This document shows, in pieces, positions 9,051-17,667 of a stretch of 64,000 nt of DNA (the stretch's first letter is position 1; every line of letters starts with the position of its first letter). Under the pieces are notes generated by a model. That model was not told the origin of the DNA. It saw only the letters and a list, made by a program, of their open reading frames with translations, and did no database searches. This DNA is from Planococcus ruber. Its GTDB lineage: Bacteria; Bacillota; Bacilli; Bacillales_A; Planococcaceae. Both the position numbers and the translations under genes were made by a program. The stretch is from assembly GCF_022819085.1 (NCBI RefSeq), contig NZ_JALHAG010000001.1:455395-519394 (forward strand). The letters run 5' to 3'.

Positions 9051-10241
9051 TTGATTAACTTAGCAAATCGTGTACAGACGTTAACGCCTTCAACTACTCT
9101 TGCGATCACAGCAAAAGCGAATGAGCTGAAAGCCAAAGGCATTGATGTGATCGGACTAGGGGCCGGAGAACCGGATTACAACACTCCTGAAAATATTTTA
9201 GCGGCGGCCTATGCGTCCATGAAGGAAGGGAAAACGAAATATACACCTTCCGGCGGACTCCCGGCTTTGAAAAAGGCGATCATCGATAAACTTCAGCGCG
9301 ACCAGCAATTAAGCTATCAGCCGAATGAAATCATGGTCGGCATTGGTGCAAAACACGTGCTTTATACTTTGTTTCAGGTATTGCTGAACGAAGGCGATGA
9401 AGTGATCATTCCGATACCTTACTGGGTCAGCTACCCGGAACAGGTGAAATTGGCTCAAGGTGTTCCTGTATACATAGAAGCTACAGCCAGCCAGGAATAT
9501 AAAATTACGGCCCAGCAGCTGCGAGAAGCGATTACAGACCGGACAAAAGCCATCATTTTGAATACGCCGAGCAATCCGACGGGCATGATTTACTCGAAAG
9601 AAGAACTCGCGGAATTGGCGGAAGTATGCCGTGAATTCGATATTTTAATCGTTTCGGATGAAATTTATGAAAAGCTCATTTACGGAGAAGCGAGCCATAC
9701 ATCTGTAGCCGAGTTGTCAGAGGATGCAAAAAATCGGACAATCATCATCAACGGCGTATCGAAATCACATTCGATGACCGGATGGCGCATCGGCTATGCA
9801 GCAGGCGATGCGGCTATCATCAAAGCGATGACAGACCTTGCCAGCCATTCGACATCAAACCCGACGACGACTTCCCAATACGCAGCAATTGAAGCATATA
9901 ACGGGACGCAAGAACCTGTGGAAGAAATGCGGAGCGCTTTTGAAAGCCGTTTGGACACGATTTTCCCTAAAGTGGCAGCTATTCCAGGGTTTAAGGTGCT
10001 GCGTCCACAAGGTGCATTCTACCTCTTGCCGGATGTTTCGGAAGCGGCGCAAAAGACGGGCTATTCTTCAGTCGATGATTTTGCGACAGCGCTATTGACT
10101 GAAGCGAACGTAGCGGTGATACCCGGGTCCGGTTTTGGCTCGCACTCTACTATCCGCCTTTCATATGCGACGTCGCTTGAGGCGCTTGAAAAAGCGGTTG
10201 GGCGCATTCACGAATTTGTCCAATCCAAATGGAACGATTAA
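9051..10241 (+). CDS. aspB: Aspartate aminotransferase (pyridoxal phosphate enzyme, subgroup I-b)
   Basis: Transfers the amino group between aspartate and 2-oxoglutarate. The fold-type I markers are clear: GLGAGEPDYNTP, NTPSNPTG for substrate binding, VSDEIYE, and the PLP lysine at Lys238 in SKSHSMTGWR. The length of 396 residues is typical. The start is TTG, giving MINLANRVQTLTPS; GAAAGGG lies upstream at a slightly long spacing. In the B. subtilis order it stands directly before asnS, so aspartate supply and asparaginyl-tRNA formation are linked in one region. Confidence 0.95.
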   Translation: MINLANRVQTLTPSTTLAITAKANELKAKGIDVIGLGAGEPDYNTPENILAAAYASMKEGKTKYTPSGGLPALKKAIIDKLQRDQQLSYQPNEIMVGIGAKHVLYTLFQVLLNEGDEVIIPIPYWVSYPEQVKLAQGVPVYIEATASQEYKITAQQLREAITDRTKAIILNTPSNPTGMIYSKEELAELAEVCREFDILIVSDEIYEKLIYGEASHTSVAELSEDAKNRTIIINGVSKSHSMTGWRIGYAAGDAAIIKAMTDLASHSTSNPTTTSQYAAIEAYNGTQEPVEEMRSAFESRLDTIFPKVAAIPGFKVLRPQGAFYLLPDVSEAAQKTGYSSVDDFATALLTEANVAVIPGSGFGSHSTIRLSYATSLEALEKAVGRIHEFVQSKWND

Positions 10242-10276
10242 AAGACAACTATTGACTTAATTTTTTGGAGGCTATG

Positions 10277-11572
10277 ATGAAAAAGATTACAATTGCCGAG
10301 ATGGCTCAATATAATGGACAAACAGTTAAAGTAGGCGCTTGGGTCGCGAACAAACGCTCAAGCGGAAAAATTGCTTTTCTTCAATTGCGCGACGGATCCG
10401 GATTCGTTCAAGCGGTTGTCGTAAAAGAAGAAGTCGGGGAAGAGCTTTTTGCGACGGCAAAAGGGTTGACTCAAGAAACTTCGCTTTACGTAACAGGTGA
10501 AGTGAAAGAAGACACACGCTCATCTTTCGGCTATGAACTTGCTGTAACAGGCATTGAAGTTCTTCACGAAGCGAAAGATTTCCCGATTACGCCAAAAGAG
10601 CACGGCACGGAATTCTTGATGGACAACCGCCATTTATGGCTTCGTTCGCGCAAACAGCATGCGATCATGAAGATCCGCAACGAAATCATCCGTGCTACGT
10701 ATGAATTTTTCAATGACAACGGATTTGTAAAAGTGGATCCCCCGATTTTAACGGGATCTGCACCGGAAGGAACTTCTGAGCTTTTTGCAACGAAGTATTT
10801 TGATGAAGACGCGTACCTTTCACAATCCGGCCAGCTTTACATGGAAGCGGCCGCTATGGCACTTGGCAAAGTATTTTCATTCGGCCCGACGTTCCGGGCT
10901 GAAAAATCAAAAACACGCCGCCACCTGATTGAATTCTGGATGATCGAGCCGGAAATGGCTTTCGTAGAACATGCGGAAAGCTTGGAAGTCCAAGAACAAT
11001 TTGTCGCGCATCTTGTCCAGTCCGTCTTGAAAAACTGCAAACTCGAATTGGAGCGCCTTGGCCGCGACACATCGAAACTTGAAAACATAAAAGCGCCATT
11101 CCCGCGCATCACTTACGATGACGCCATTAAATGGTTGAATGAAAACGGCCATGATGACATCAAATGGGGAGATGATTTCGGAGCACCGCACGAAACTGCG
11201 ATTGCTGAAAGCTATGATATGCCGGTATTCATTATCAACTACCCAATCGGCATCAAGCCATTCTATATGCAGCCGCATCCGGAACGCGATGACGTCGTGC
11301 TTTGTGCAGACCTTATTGCACCGGAAGGCTACGGAGAAATCATTGGCGGATCGGAACGCATTTACGATTTCGAGTTGATGAAGCAGCGCATTGAAGAGCA
11401 CGGGCTTGATGAAAAAGCCTATGCCTGGTATTTGGAGTTAAGCAAATACGGTGCTGTTCCGCATTCCGGTTTCGGATTAGGCCTTGAACGGACAGTGGCT
11501 TGGATCAGTGGAGCGGAACATGTCAGAGAATCGATTCCATTCCCACGTTTGTTGAACCGTCTTTATCCGTAA
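10277..11572 (+). CDS. asnS: Asparagine--tRNA ligase
   Basis: Class II aminoacyl-tRNA synthetase. An N-terminal OB-fold ([21 protein letters not shown]) binds the anticodon; the catalytic core has motif 2 ([21 protein letters not shown]) region and motif 3 [13 protein letters not shown] near the C terminus. Start choice: TTG 10265, ATG 10274 and ATG 10277 are in frame; GGAGG at 10267-10271 can only serve 10277, which also gives the family start MKKITIAEM. The product is 431 residues, the normal length. The 35-nt gap to aspB holds no terminator. Confidence 0.96.
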   Translation: MKKITIAEMAQYNGQTVKVGAWVANKRSSGKIAFLQLRDGSGFVQAVVVKEEVGEELFATAKGLTQETSLYVTGEVKEDTRSSFGYELAVTGIEVLHEAKDFPITPKEHGTEFLMDNRHLWLRSRKQHAIMKIRNEIIRATYEFFNDNGFVKVDPPILTGSAPEGTSELFATKYFDEDAYLSQSGQLYMEAAAMALGKVFSFGPTFRAEKSKTRRHLIEFWMIEPEMAFVEHAESLEVQEQFVAHLVQSVLKNCKLELERLGRDTSKLENIKAPFPRITYDDAIKWLNENGHDDIKWGDDFGAPHETAIAESYDMPVFIINYPIGIKPFYMQPHPERDDVVLCADLIAPEGYGEIIGGSERIYDFELMKQRIEEHGLDEKAYAWYLELSKYGAVPHSGFGLGLERTVAWISGAEHVRESIPFPRLLNRLYP

Positions 11573-11635
11573 TGCGTTTATAGCCTATAAAAAAGAAGTT
11601 GAGCGAATGAAACAGAATAGAAAGGTGGTTGGGAT

Positions 11636-12337
11636 ATGAAACAGCCGGATCGACTGCAAACTTGGATCGAGCAGGGAAATGTTGCCATTTCCCAGCTTTT
11701 TTTTCGATTCTATAAAGAATTGAAAATCACGGATGAGGAAGCCATGCTTATCATGCATGTCCATGCTTTTCTGGAAGCCGGAAATCCATTTCCGACGCCG
11801 GATGAAATTGGCAGCCGCATGATGACTTCTCAAAACCACGTAACCACAATGATTCAAAAGTTGATGCAGCAAGGCTATTTAGCCATTGAACAGGACAATG
11901 ACAAAGAATTGATTACGGAGCATATTTCCTTGCAGCCTCTATGGGAACGTTTATTGGACTGCGTCTATAAAGAAAAACAGGAAGAAAAAGAACTTTCCCA
12001 AAAGGCATTGGAAGGCGAAGTATTCCAGTTGTTTGAACAGGAATTCGGCCGCTTTCTTTCGCCGATGGAAATTGAAACGATTTCGATGTGGATGGACCAG
12101 GACGGCCATAGCCCTGCGATTATCCGCATGGCGTTAAAAGAAGCGGTCATTTCCCAAAAGATCAGCCTTCGCTATGTGGACCGCATTCTGTTTGAATGGA
12201 AAAAGAAAAACATCAAAACGTCGATGGAAGTGTCACGCCATGCAACATCATTCAGAGAGAAAAATATCCAGCTTCAGCCAGCAGCCAGCACCACCAAAAA
12301 AGTTCAATTCTACAATTGGTTGGAGGAACGGAATTAG
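11636..12337 (+). CDS. dnaD: DnaD family replication-initiation protein
   Basis: DnaD acts with DnaA, DnaB and DnaI to load the replicative helicase at the origin and during restart. The N-terminal winged-helix domain (about residues 1-110, GSRMMTSQNHVTTMIQKLM) mediates self-assembly. The C-terminal domain (about 125-200) contains the YxxxIxxxW signature as YVDRILFEW followed by a basic stretch. Length 233 matches the family. AAAGGTGG lies about 8 nt before the ATG. It is followed closely by nth, the same order as in B. subtilis. Confidence 0.95.
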   Translation: MKQPDRLQTWIEQGNVAISQLFFRFYKELKITDEEAMLIMHVHAFLEAGNPFPTPDEIGSRMMTSQNHVTTMIQKLMQQGYLAIEQDNDKELITEHISLQPLWERLLDCVYKEKQEEKELSQKALEGEVFQLFEQEFGRFLSPMEIETISMWMDQDGHSPAIIRMALKEAVISQKISLRYVDRILFEWKKKNIKTSMEVSRHATSFREKNIQLQPAASTTKKVQFYNWLEERN

Positions 12338-12353
12338 TAGGTGAATGCAATTG

Positions 12354-13031
12354 ATGACGAAAAAAGAATGGCTCCTTTGCCTGGAAGAAATGGATCGGAT
12401 GTTCCCGGATGCGCATTGCGAATTGATTCACCGGAATCCGTTCGATCTCCTGATTGCGACGCTTTTGTCTGCCCAGTGCACCGATAAGCTGGTCAATAAA
12501 GTCACAGCGACGCTTTTTCAGAAATACGAAACGCCGGAAGATTATGCAGCCGTTCCGTTAGAAGAGCTTCAACAGGACATCCGCTCCATCGGCCTTTTCC
12601 GGAACAAGGCGAAAAATATCCAAGCCCTCAGCCGGATCCTCATCGATGAGTACGGGAGTGAAGTTCCGCCAGACCGAGACTTGCTGATGACGCTGCCGGG
12701 AGTCGGTCGCAAAACGGCCAATGTGGTCGTGTCGGTTGCTTTTGGCATACCCGCATTAGCGGTCGATACCCATGTCGAACGCGTCGCGAAAAGGCTGGGA
12801 CTGAACCGTTGGAAAGACAACCCGCTTCAAGTGGAAGAAACGATCATGAAAAAGACGCCCGCCGAAGATTGGTCGAAAACCCATCATCAAATCATCTTTT
12901 TTGGCCGCTACCATTGCAAATCCCAAAACCCCGGCTGCCATATCTGCCCGTTGTTCGAACGCTGCAGAGAAGGGAAGAAACGGGAAAACAAAGGATTGGT
13001 CAAGCGTGAAATTATCACAGAAGTTAACTAA
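12354..13031 (+). CDS. nth: Endonuclease III
   Basis: Bifunctional DNA glycosylase and AP lyase for oxidised pyrimidines in base excision repair. The helix-hairpin-helix LPGVGRKTANVVVS contains the catalytic lysine, and the catalytic aspartate follows in VDTHVERVAKRLG. The [4Fe-4S] site is complete as Cys-X6-Cys-X2-Cys-X5-Cys in the last 30 residues. ATG 12354 is chosen because AGGTG lies 10 nt upstream; ATG 12345 is nearer that site than a ribosome would allow. The end overlaps ypoC by 26 nt. Confidence 0.95.
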   Translation: MTKKEWLLCLEEMDRMFPDAHCELIHRNPFDLLIATLLSAQCTDKLVNKVTATLFQKYETPEDYAAVPLEELQQDIRSIGLFRNKAKNIQALSRILIDEYGSEVPPDRDLLMTLPGVGRKTANVVVSVAFGIPALAVDTHVERVAKRLGLNRWKDNPLQVEETIMKKTPAEDWSKTHHQIIFFGRYHCKSQNPGCHICPLFERCREGKKRENKGLVKREIITEVN

Positions 13032-13326
13032 AGAATCCGTTTCGCCGTATTTCGACCAATGGGCTGCCTTAGCCGAAGAACTTTCAAGCCTGCACCAAAA
13101 GCGCAGCAGCGGGACAGCTCCGTTGATGCTGCAAGGATTGGACCTGTTGAAAGAGTTGCTTGCCCATTGCAACGGCGAAGTCATCCCGATGAATGGCAAA
13201 GAACGGATCCAGTTTATCGAACAGCGGCCAAACAATTATGCCGCTTTTCGGCAACTGGATGAATTGTTTTCTGAAATGAATAAGAAAATAGCTTCGAAGA
13301 GGATTCGATTGAAAAACGGGTCCTAA
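13006..13326 (+). CDS. ypoC: YpoC family protein
   Basis: A 106-residue, mostly helical cytoplasmic protein. Position directly after nth and before the ponA-recU region, and the conserved middle section (LQGLDLLKELLAH, then FIEQRPNNYAAFRQLDELF), match YpoC of Bacillales. The start is GTG 13006 with AAGGA about 10 nt upstream, inside the end of nth; the longer open frame upstream lies within nth and is ignored. The function is not known. A terminator follows at 13334-13363. Confidence 0.85.
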   Translation: MKLSQKLTKESVSPYFDQWAALAEELSSLHQKRSSGTAPLMLQGLDLLKELLAHCNGEVIPMNGKERIQFIEQRPNNYAAFRQLDELFSEMNKKIASKRIRLKNGS

Positions 13327-13333
13327 AATGGAA

Positions 13334-13363
13334 GGCCTGCTGAAAATTCAGCAGGTCTTTTTT
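13334..13363 (+). terminator. Terminator after ypoC
   Basis: GGCCTGCTGAA pairs with TTCAGCAGGTC (one G-T pair) before a run of six T. It closes the dnaD-nth-ypoC unit. Confidence 0.88.
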
Positions 13364-13468
13364 AGATGATTCGATATTTACTTGTGGGAAATATTAAGAT
13401 TGAATGGTCCGATTTTGAATCGTTCATGATAGACTGAATGGAGCAATAGAGACGAATGGAGAAATGGC

Positions 13469-14845
13469 ATGAAGAAATGGATAGGAGTTGCAGCAGCTAT
13501 TATAGTTGCAGGAAGTATGCTGTTGTTTGCAGCCAATGGATGGTGCCTAAGCGGCTGCCATAAACAAGGAAAGCCTGAAAAGATTGGTGCTGACTATGAA
13601 CTGAAACTGGTGATGGACAAAAAAGACACAATCAATGTCAATGCCGCGATCACTGTGGCCAATTCATCTGAAAAATCTTTAAAGGATGTCGGCTTTTATT
13701 TGGTGCCCCATGCGATGAATTCAGCAGAGACCCCATTCTATGAATACGGGGATGCAGCGCTTAAGATTTCTTCGGTTTCAGTTAATGGAGAAAAAGCGGA
13801 CTATCAATTAGACAACAACGAATTGCTGGTAGATTTGGAAGAAAGCCTGGGACCGCAATCGACCGCCGAAGTGGAAATCAATTACAGAATGCGTCTGCCA
13901 GAGTACGGCATGCGGTTATCTCAAGTGGAAAATAATTATTATTTGGCCCATTGGTACCCGATGCTTGGGATTTATAAAGATGGCTGGGTGATCGAAGATT
14001 ATGATCCAAAAGGGGAATCCTATGATACGGGATATGGAAAGTATAAAGTGAGCTACCGGATGCCGGAAGAATATTTGGTCGCCACTTCTGCAGAAGACGG
14101 CCAAATTGCCCCAGCCGATTCCGGCACAGTAGAAGGCGAAAACATCAAGGATTTCTATATGGCCCTCCTGGATCCGGAGGAATGGGAAACAGAAACGATC
14201 CAAGCCGATGACACAGAGCTGCGGGTGTTTGTGCCAACTGGCTCGGAAATCCTTGAGACGACGGCGGAAATGGCGGCGGACGCCTATAGTTACTTTGAAG
14301 AACGGATTGGCGATAATCCGAACCGGGAATTGGATATTATCGCAAATGACGGCTATATGGAATATCCGAACGTTATTGAAGTGGCGTCAGAGCGAGAAGC
14401 GATGGAGTCGGTGCTGATCCATGAAATAGCCCATCAATGGTTTTATTTCCTCGTGGGCAATGACCCTTTCAGGGAGGCTTGGCTTGATGAAAGCCTGACG
14501 GAGTTCACCAGCGCACTGTACATCAGCGATCAGAACGGGGATGCTGACAGCGGATTTCGCGATGCTGCGTTTGCAGAAGAGGCCTATCCGACAGAAAGAT
14601 ACGCCAATATTCCATTGGACGATTTTGAGGAGACGGCTTATTATTCCACTATTTATGGCAAAATCCCGATGCTTCTCAAGGAGTTTTTTGAAGCAAACGG
14701 AGGAGCGGAAGCGGCATTTGAGTTTTTATCGGCCTATTATAACGAATTTCAATACGAGCAAGTCGACAGCGGAGCATTCAAACAATTTTTTGAGGGGTAC
14801 TTCGAAGAAGATCAAAGTGAGTTTCTGGACAGCTGGCTGAAATAA
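13469..14845 (+). CDS. M1-type zinc metallopeptidase, exported and membrane-anchored
   Basis: The N terminus (MKKW then hydrophobic residues 5-22) is an export signal or anchor; LSGC ending at Cys30 could be a lipobox, though it lies late after the hydrophobic core. Residues 40-240 resemble the beta-rich N-terminal domain of M1 peptidases. The gluzincin zinc site is complete: HEIAH (His318, Glu319, His322) and the third ligand Glu341 after 18 residues in WLDESLTEF. The usual GAMEN exopeptidase loop is not obvious, so aminopeptidase activity is uncertain. It has its own upstream gap and a terminator at 14865-14899, so it is probably a single-gene unit. At this place B. subtilis has ponA next, so this is an insertion relative to that order. 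Confidence 0.85.
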   Translation: MKKWIGVAAAIIVAGSMLLFAANGWCLSGCHKQGKPEKIGADYELKLVMDKKDTINVNAAITVANSSEKSLKDVGFYLVPHAMNSAETPFYEYGDAALKISSVSVNGEKADYQLDNNELLVDLEESLGPQSTAEVEINYRMRLPEYGMRLSQVENNYYLAHWYPMLGIYKDGWVIEDYDPKGESYDTGYGKYKVSYRMPEEYLVATSAEDGQIAPADSGTVEGENIKDFYMALLDPEEWETETIQADDTELRVFVPTGSEILETTAEMAADAYSYFEERIGDNPNRELDIIANDGYMEYPNVIEVASEREAMESVLIHEIAHQWFYFLVGNDPFREAWLDESLTEFTSALYISDQNGDADSGFRDAAFAEEAYPTERYANIPLDDFEETAYYSTIYGKIPMLLKEFFEANGGAEAAFEFLSAYYNEFQYEQVDSGAFKQFFEGYFEEDQSEFLDSWLK

Positions 14846-14864
14846 AAAATATAAGATGATAGTA

Positions 14865-14899
14865 AAAGACGACCGGAAAAGTATTCCAGTCGTCTTTTT
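14865..14899 (+). terminator. Terminator after the M1 peptidase gene
   Basis: AAAGACGACCGGAA pairs with TTCCAGTCGTCTTT, ending in TTTTT. The rest of the 310-nt gap up to 15155 holds only the rrf2 promoter and palindrome; I see nothing else in 14900-15070. Confidence 0.88.
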
Positions 14900-15073
14900 C
14901 GTACTATGGATTTTAACGTTGCTGCGGACGCCGTAGGATAAATCTGCCGTTAAAAGCAATCGATCCGACGACGAAGAGTTCCCTGGCAAGACAAGTCCAC
15001 GGGGGATTCAGTTTTATCGAAATACTTATGCTTCCAATTAGACACATAATCTACAAAAACGAAAAGAACGGCT

Positions 15074-15128
15074 TTGACAATTCTAAACGGAAGTGTTATT
15101 TTAATTAAAGACAACAAGAGTCTTTAAT
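15074..15128 (+). promoter_or_regulatory. Promoter and 25-bp palindromic operator of the Rrf2 operon
   Basis: A good sigma-A promoter: TTGACA at 15074-15079, 17-bp spacing, TATTTT at 15097-15102. Just after the -10, at 15104-15128, lies a perfect inverted repeat: ATTAAAGAC, 7-nt spacer, GTCTTTAAT. It covers the expected transcription start, a classic place for a repressor. Rrf2-family proteins bind A/T-rich dyads of about this size, so autoregulation by the next gene is likely (inference). Confidence 0.8.
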
Positions 15129-15155
15129 ATCTTTTATCAATCGGAGGGATCAGGA

Positions 15156-15569
15156 ATGAAGTATTCAAATGCTACCAATTATGCGCTCCATACGATGCTC
15201 CATTTAATGCGGGAGCCTAATGAAAATGCGGTAGGGGTGCAGGAATTGGCAGAAATGCAGAAGCTGTCGCCAACGTACCTTTCGAAGATTTTGACCAAGC
15301 TGACAAAAGCTGGGCTGATTGAATCGGCTCCCGGCGCAAAAGGCGGGTACAAGCTGGCAAGAAATCAAAACGACCCTTCTTTTTATGATGTGATCAAAGC
15401 AATTGAAGGAGAGGCGAATTTGTTTGATTGCACGATCCATCATGAAGGCTGTCTGATTGAGAAAACGATGCGGCAAGCGGAAGAAAATATGAAACGGGAG
15501 CTACAGGGAAAACGCTTGTCGGATCTTATAAAGGAAGTTGAGCAGCATAAAAAAGCACAGAGGAGATGA
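15156..15569 (+). CDS. Rrf2 family transcriptional regulator
   Basis: 137-residue Rrf2-type winged-helix repressor: NYALHTMLHLM, the recognition part VQELAEMQKLSPTYLSKIL, and the wing GLIESAPGAKGGYKLA. The sensor region keeps only two cysteines, in FDCTIHHEGC, not the three of a canonical Fe-S-binding Rrf2 protein, so a thiol switch is more likely than a cluster. CGGAGGGATCAGG lies before the ATG. It is the first gene of an operon with a flavoprotein and a methyltransferase; their reading frames nearly touch. Ligand and target stress are not known. Confidence 0.9.
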   Translation: MKYSNATNYALHTMLHLMREPNENAVGVQELAEMQKLSPTYLSKILTKLTKAGLIESAPGAKGGYKLARNQNDPSFYDVIKAIEGEANLFDCTIHHEGCLIEKTMRQAEENMKRELQGKRLSDLIKEVEQHKKAQRR

Positions 15570-15573
15570 TGAG

Positions 15574-16506
15574 ATGATATTGGATTGCGCAGTCGTTGGA
15601 GGAGGGCCGGCCGGGTTGAGTGCATCGCTGATCCTTGGCCGGTCCCGCAGAAAAGCTATTCTTTTTGATGACAACAAGCCTAGAAATAGTGTGACGGATG
15701 AAGCCCATGGCTTTTTGACGAGAGATGGCATCGATCCGCAGGAATTGAAACGAATTGCCCAGCACGAATTGGGCCGTTATCCAAGTATACAGATTGAAAA
15801 GCAGCGCGTTAAGGAAGTCAAAAAGGTAAATGGGCTATTTCAACTAACAACGGAAAACGGAGACGGTTTTCAATCCCGTAAGCTGATATTGGCAACAGGA
15901 ATGAAGGAAATTCTGCCGGCTGTAGAACGGATAGAAGAGTTTTACGGAACAAGCCTATTCAGCTGCCCCTATTGTGACGGATGGGAACTGAAAGATCAGC
16001 CGCTTGCTGTCATTTCTGAAAATCAATGGGCTTTCCATATGGCGAAGCTCGTTTCGAATTGGTCGAGTGACCTCATCGTTTGCACAAACGGAAAAGCGAT
16101 GCTGACAGGTGAAGAAAGAAGGATCTTGAACAGCCGGGGCATCACCATCCGGGATGAAAAAATCAAATCGTTGCACGGAACATCAGGCAAGCTGGAAGAA
16201 ATCGAATTTGCCGGAGGAGAAAAAGTTCAGCGGACAGGCGGATTCATCACGCCTGATTGGCAGCAAGCTTCTTCGATCGGACAAATACTTGGCTGCGAAT
16301 TAAATGACCGTGGGGGAATCAAAGTAGATGCTTCGAAACGCACGACAATTGAAGGTGTTTTTGCCTGTGGAGATTCAGCGACCGAGGGACCGGCACAATT
16401 GATGATTGCCGCTTCGGAGGGCAGCCAGGCAGCTTTCAGCGTAAATGCTGATTTTATAGAAGAAAAGTACGCTGAAAAAGAAGGAGATGGCATTAATGGA
16501 AAATAA
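15574..16506 (+). CDS. Thioredoxin-reductase-like NAD(P)/FAD-dependent oxidoreductase
   Basis: 310 residues. The N terminus has the FAD-binding GGGPAGLSASLILGR; ATG near residue 107 and the late FACGDSATEGPAQLM close the FAD site. A CPYC dithiol followed by DGWE stands where thioredoxin reductase has its redox-active cysteines. This fits a TrxB-like disulfide reductase, but the true thioredoxin reductase is normally elsewhere and the second Rossmann domain here (ISENQWAFHMAKL) lacks a clear GxGxxA, so NADPH use is uncertain. ATG 15574 has AGGAG 8 nt upstream, 4 nt after the rrf2 stop. It overlaps the methyltransferase by 11 nt. Confidence 0.88.
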   Translation: MILDCAVVGGGPAGLSASLILGRSRRKAILFDDNKPRNSVTDEAHGFLTRDGIDPQELKRIAQHELGRYPSIQIEKQRVKEVKKVNGLFQLTTENGDGFQSRKLILATGMKEILPAVERIEEFYGTSLFSCPYCDGWELKDQPLAVISENQWAFHMAKLVSNWSSDLIVCTNGKAMLTGEERRILNSRGITIRDEKIKSLHGTSGKLEEIEFAGGEKVQRTGGFITPDWQQASSIGQILGCELNDRGGIKVDASKRTTIEGVFACGDSATEGPAQLMIAASEGSQAAFSVNADFIEEKYAEKEGDGINGK

Positions 16507-17077
16507 TTTTGCAAAGCACACGCATCATCATAATGGAAAAGTCGCTTATTTGGAAAGTGCGGCTAGAAGGGCTGAGTTTTCGCCGGCTCAATTGTTGGAC
16601 CGGATGCCGCTACGGAAAACAGACAACGTGCTGGATTTCGGAGCCGGAACCGGCTATTTCACGCTGCCGCTCGCTAAAAAGCTGGAAGGGACGGTTTATG
16701 CGCTCGATATCGATGGCGCGATGCTTGAAATGATCCGCACCAAAGCCGAGGAGCAGCAAATCCCGAATATCCAGCTCATTCAGGGGGAGAGCAATCGCAT
16801 CCCGTTGCCGAATGCTTCGATTGATCATATCGTAGCGTCTTTAGTGCTTCATGAGATACATCCGCTAGAGGAGACCTTGCAGCAATTCAGGAACGTTTTG
16901 AAAATAGGCGGTTCTCTTGTCTGCCTTGAGCTTGAACCAAAAAGAGCAGCAAATGAAAAAGCTCCTCGCATCACATATGCAGAATTGGAAAGAAAACTGG
17001 AAGGCAGTGGGATGAGAATCATCAAAAAACAATTTCTGACGGATGACCTCTACTTGATGATTGCCGAAAACCAATAA
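16496..17077 (+). CDS. Class I SAM-dependent methyltransferase
   Basis: 193-residue UbiE-like methyltransferase fold. SAM motif I is VLDFGAGTGYF (about residues 43-53), the acidic end of strand 2 is ALDIDGAML, and post-motif ASLVLHEIHP follows. A His-rich segment (KHTHHH, residues 7-12) precedes the core. No arsenite-methyltransferase cysteines are present, so the substrate is not known. Starts at ATG 16496 (AAGGAG 9 nt upstream); ATG 16487 is too close to that site. It is third in the Rrf2 operon, which suggests methylation of a small stress-related compound (inference). Confidence 0.87.
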   Translation: MENNFAKHTHHHNGKVAYLESAARRAEFSPAQLLDRMPLRKTDNVLDFGAGTGYFTLPLAKKLEGTVYALDIDGAMLEMIRTKAEEQQIPNIQLIQGESNRIPLPNASIDHIVASLVLHEIHPLEETLQQFRNVLKIGGSLVCLELEPKRAANEKAPRITYAELERKLEGSGMRIIKKQFLTDDLYLMIAENQ

Positions 17078-17134
17078 AAAAATTTGGTTCTATTATAGAC
17101 ATTACGAACCTTTAATAGATTTTATGATGCTTGA

Positions 17135-17164
17135 AAAACCGCCTTTACAATGGAGGGCGGTTTT
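17135..17164 (+). terminator. Terminator after the Rrf2 operon
   Basis: AAAACCGCC pairs with GGCGGTTTT (9 bp, 12-nt loop). The T-run is short, so strength is uncertain; it can work in both directions. The sequence at 17166-17298 shows nothing I can support. Confidence 0.65.
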
Positions 17165-17298
17165 GTAAAAGCTAGCTGCACTTCTTGTTCTGCCAAATTT
17201 ACCTGGCTGAAATGCCTCGACCGATTGAGCAGCTCGTTACGCCAAGCTTACGGCTGCTTGCAAGAAGCAGAAAAACACTTGAATACGGCGGGAAAATT

Positions 17299-17667
17299 TC
17301 AGATGTTCTCTAATATCGTTACACTCAAGCCTTGTGGATCTTCAAATTCAATGTTCTGAAGTTTCCCGCCATCTCCAAATTTAGCCATGCCCGTCATCGG
17401 GAAGCTCTCGGAAACGCCGAAGCTATTTGTAAATTCAACTTGAAATTCAAGCTCATATTGGGACGGTGCGTCCTGGGTTTTTTCGATTTCAACGGCTCCT
17501 AGCCGGAATTGGTAAGAAGAAGACTCCTCGCCCAAATGGTAGAAATAAGCGTAAGGCACGAACTGATCAAAACCGCTTGCTGTGAAATAAGGTCCATACG
17601 TTTTTTCAAGAAATTCATAAAGATAAACGGCTTCAGAATCTTCGCTAGATGCGGAGCCTTTCCCCAA
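17299..17667 (-). pseudogene. C-terminal remnant of an unidentified protein, possibly an anti-sigma factor
   Basis: Open frame of about 120 codons on the minus strand, rich in Tyr, Phe, Gly and acidic residues (VYLYEFLEKTYGPYF, FPMTGMAKFGDGGK, ending VTILENI), like the soluble outer domain of a membrane protein. It has no ATG, ribosome site or membrane segment of its own; the nearest start is a TTG without a binding site. It follows the broken sigma factor in the same direction, and the sigma reading frame runs out into it around 17650-17700. The simplest reading is a deletion that removed sigma region 4 plus the N-terminal part of the next gene. That the next gene was an anti-sigma factor is inference. 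Confidence 0.5.

Noticed and set aside
17150..17359. Plus-strand open frame of 69 codons with several cysteines
   Set aside because: It starts inside the terminator stem after the methyltransferase, has no real spacer for a ribosome site and overlaps the minus-strand remnant; composition looks random.
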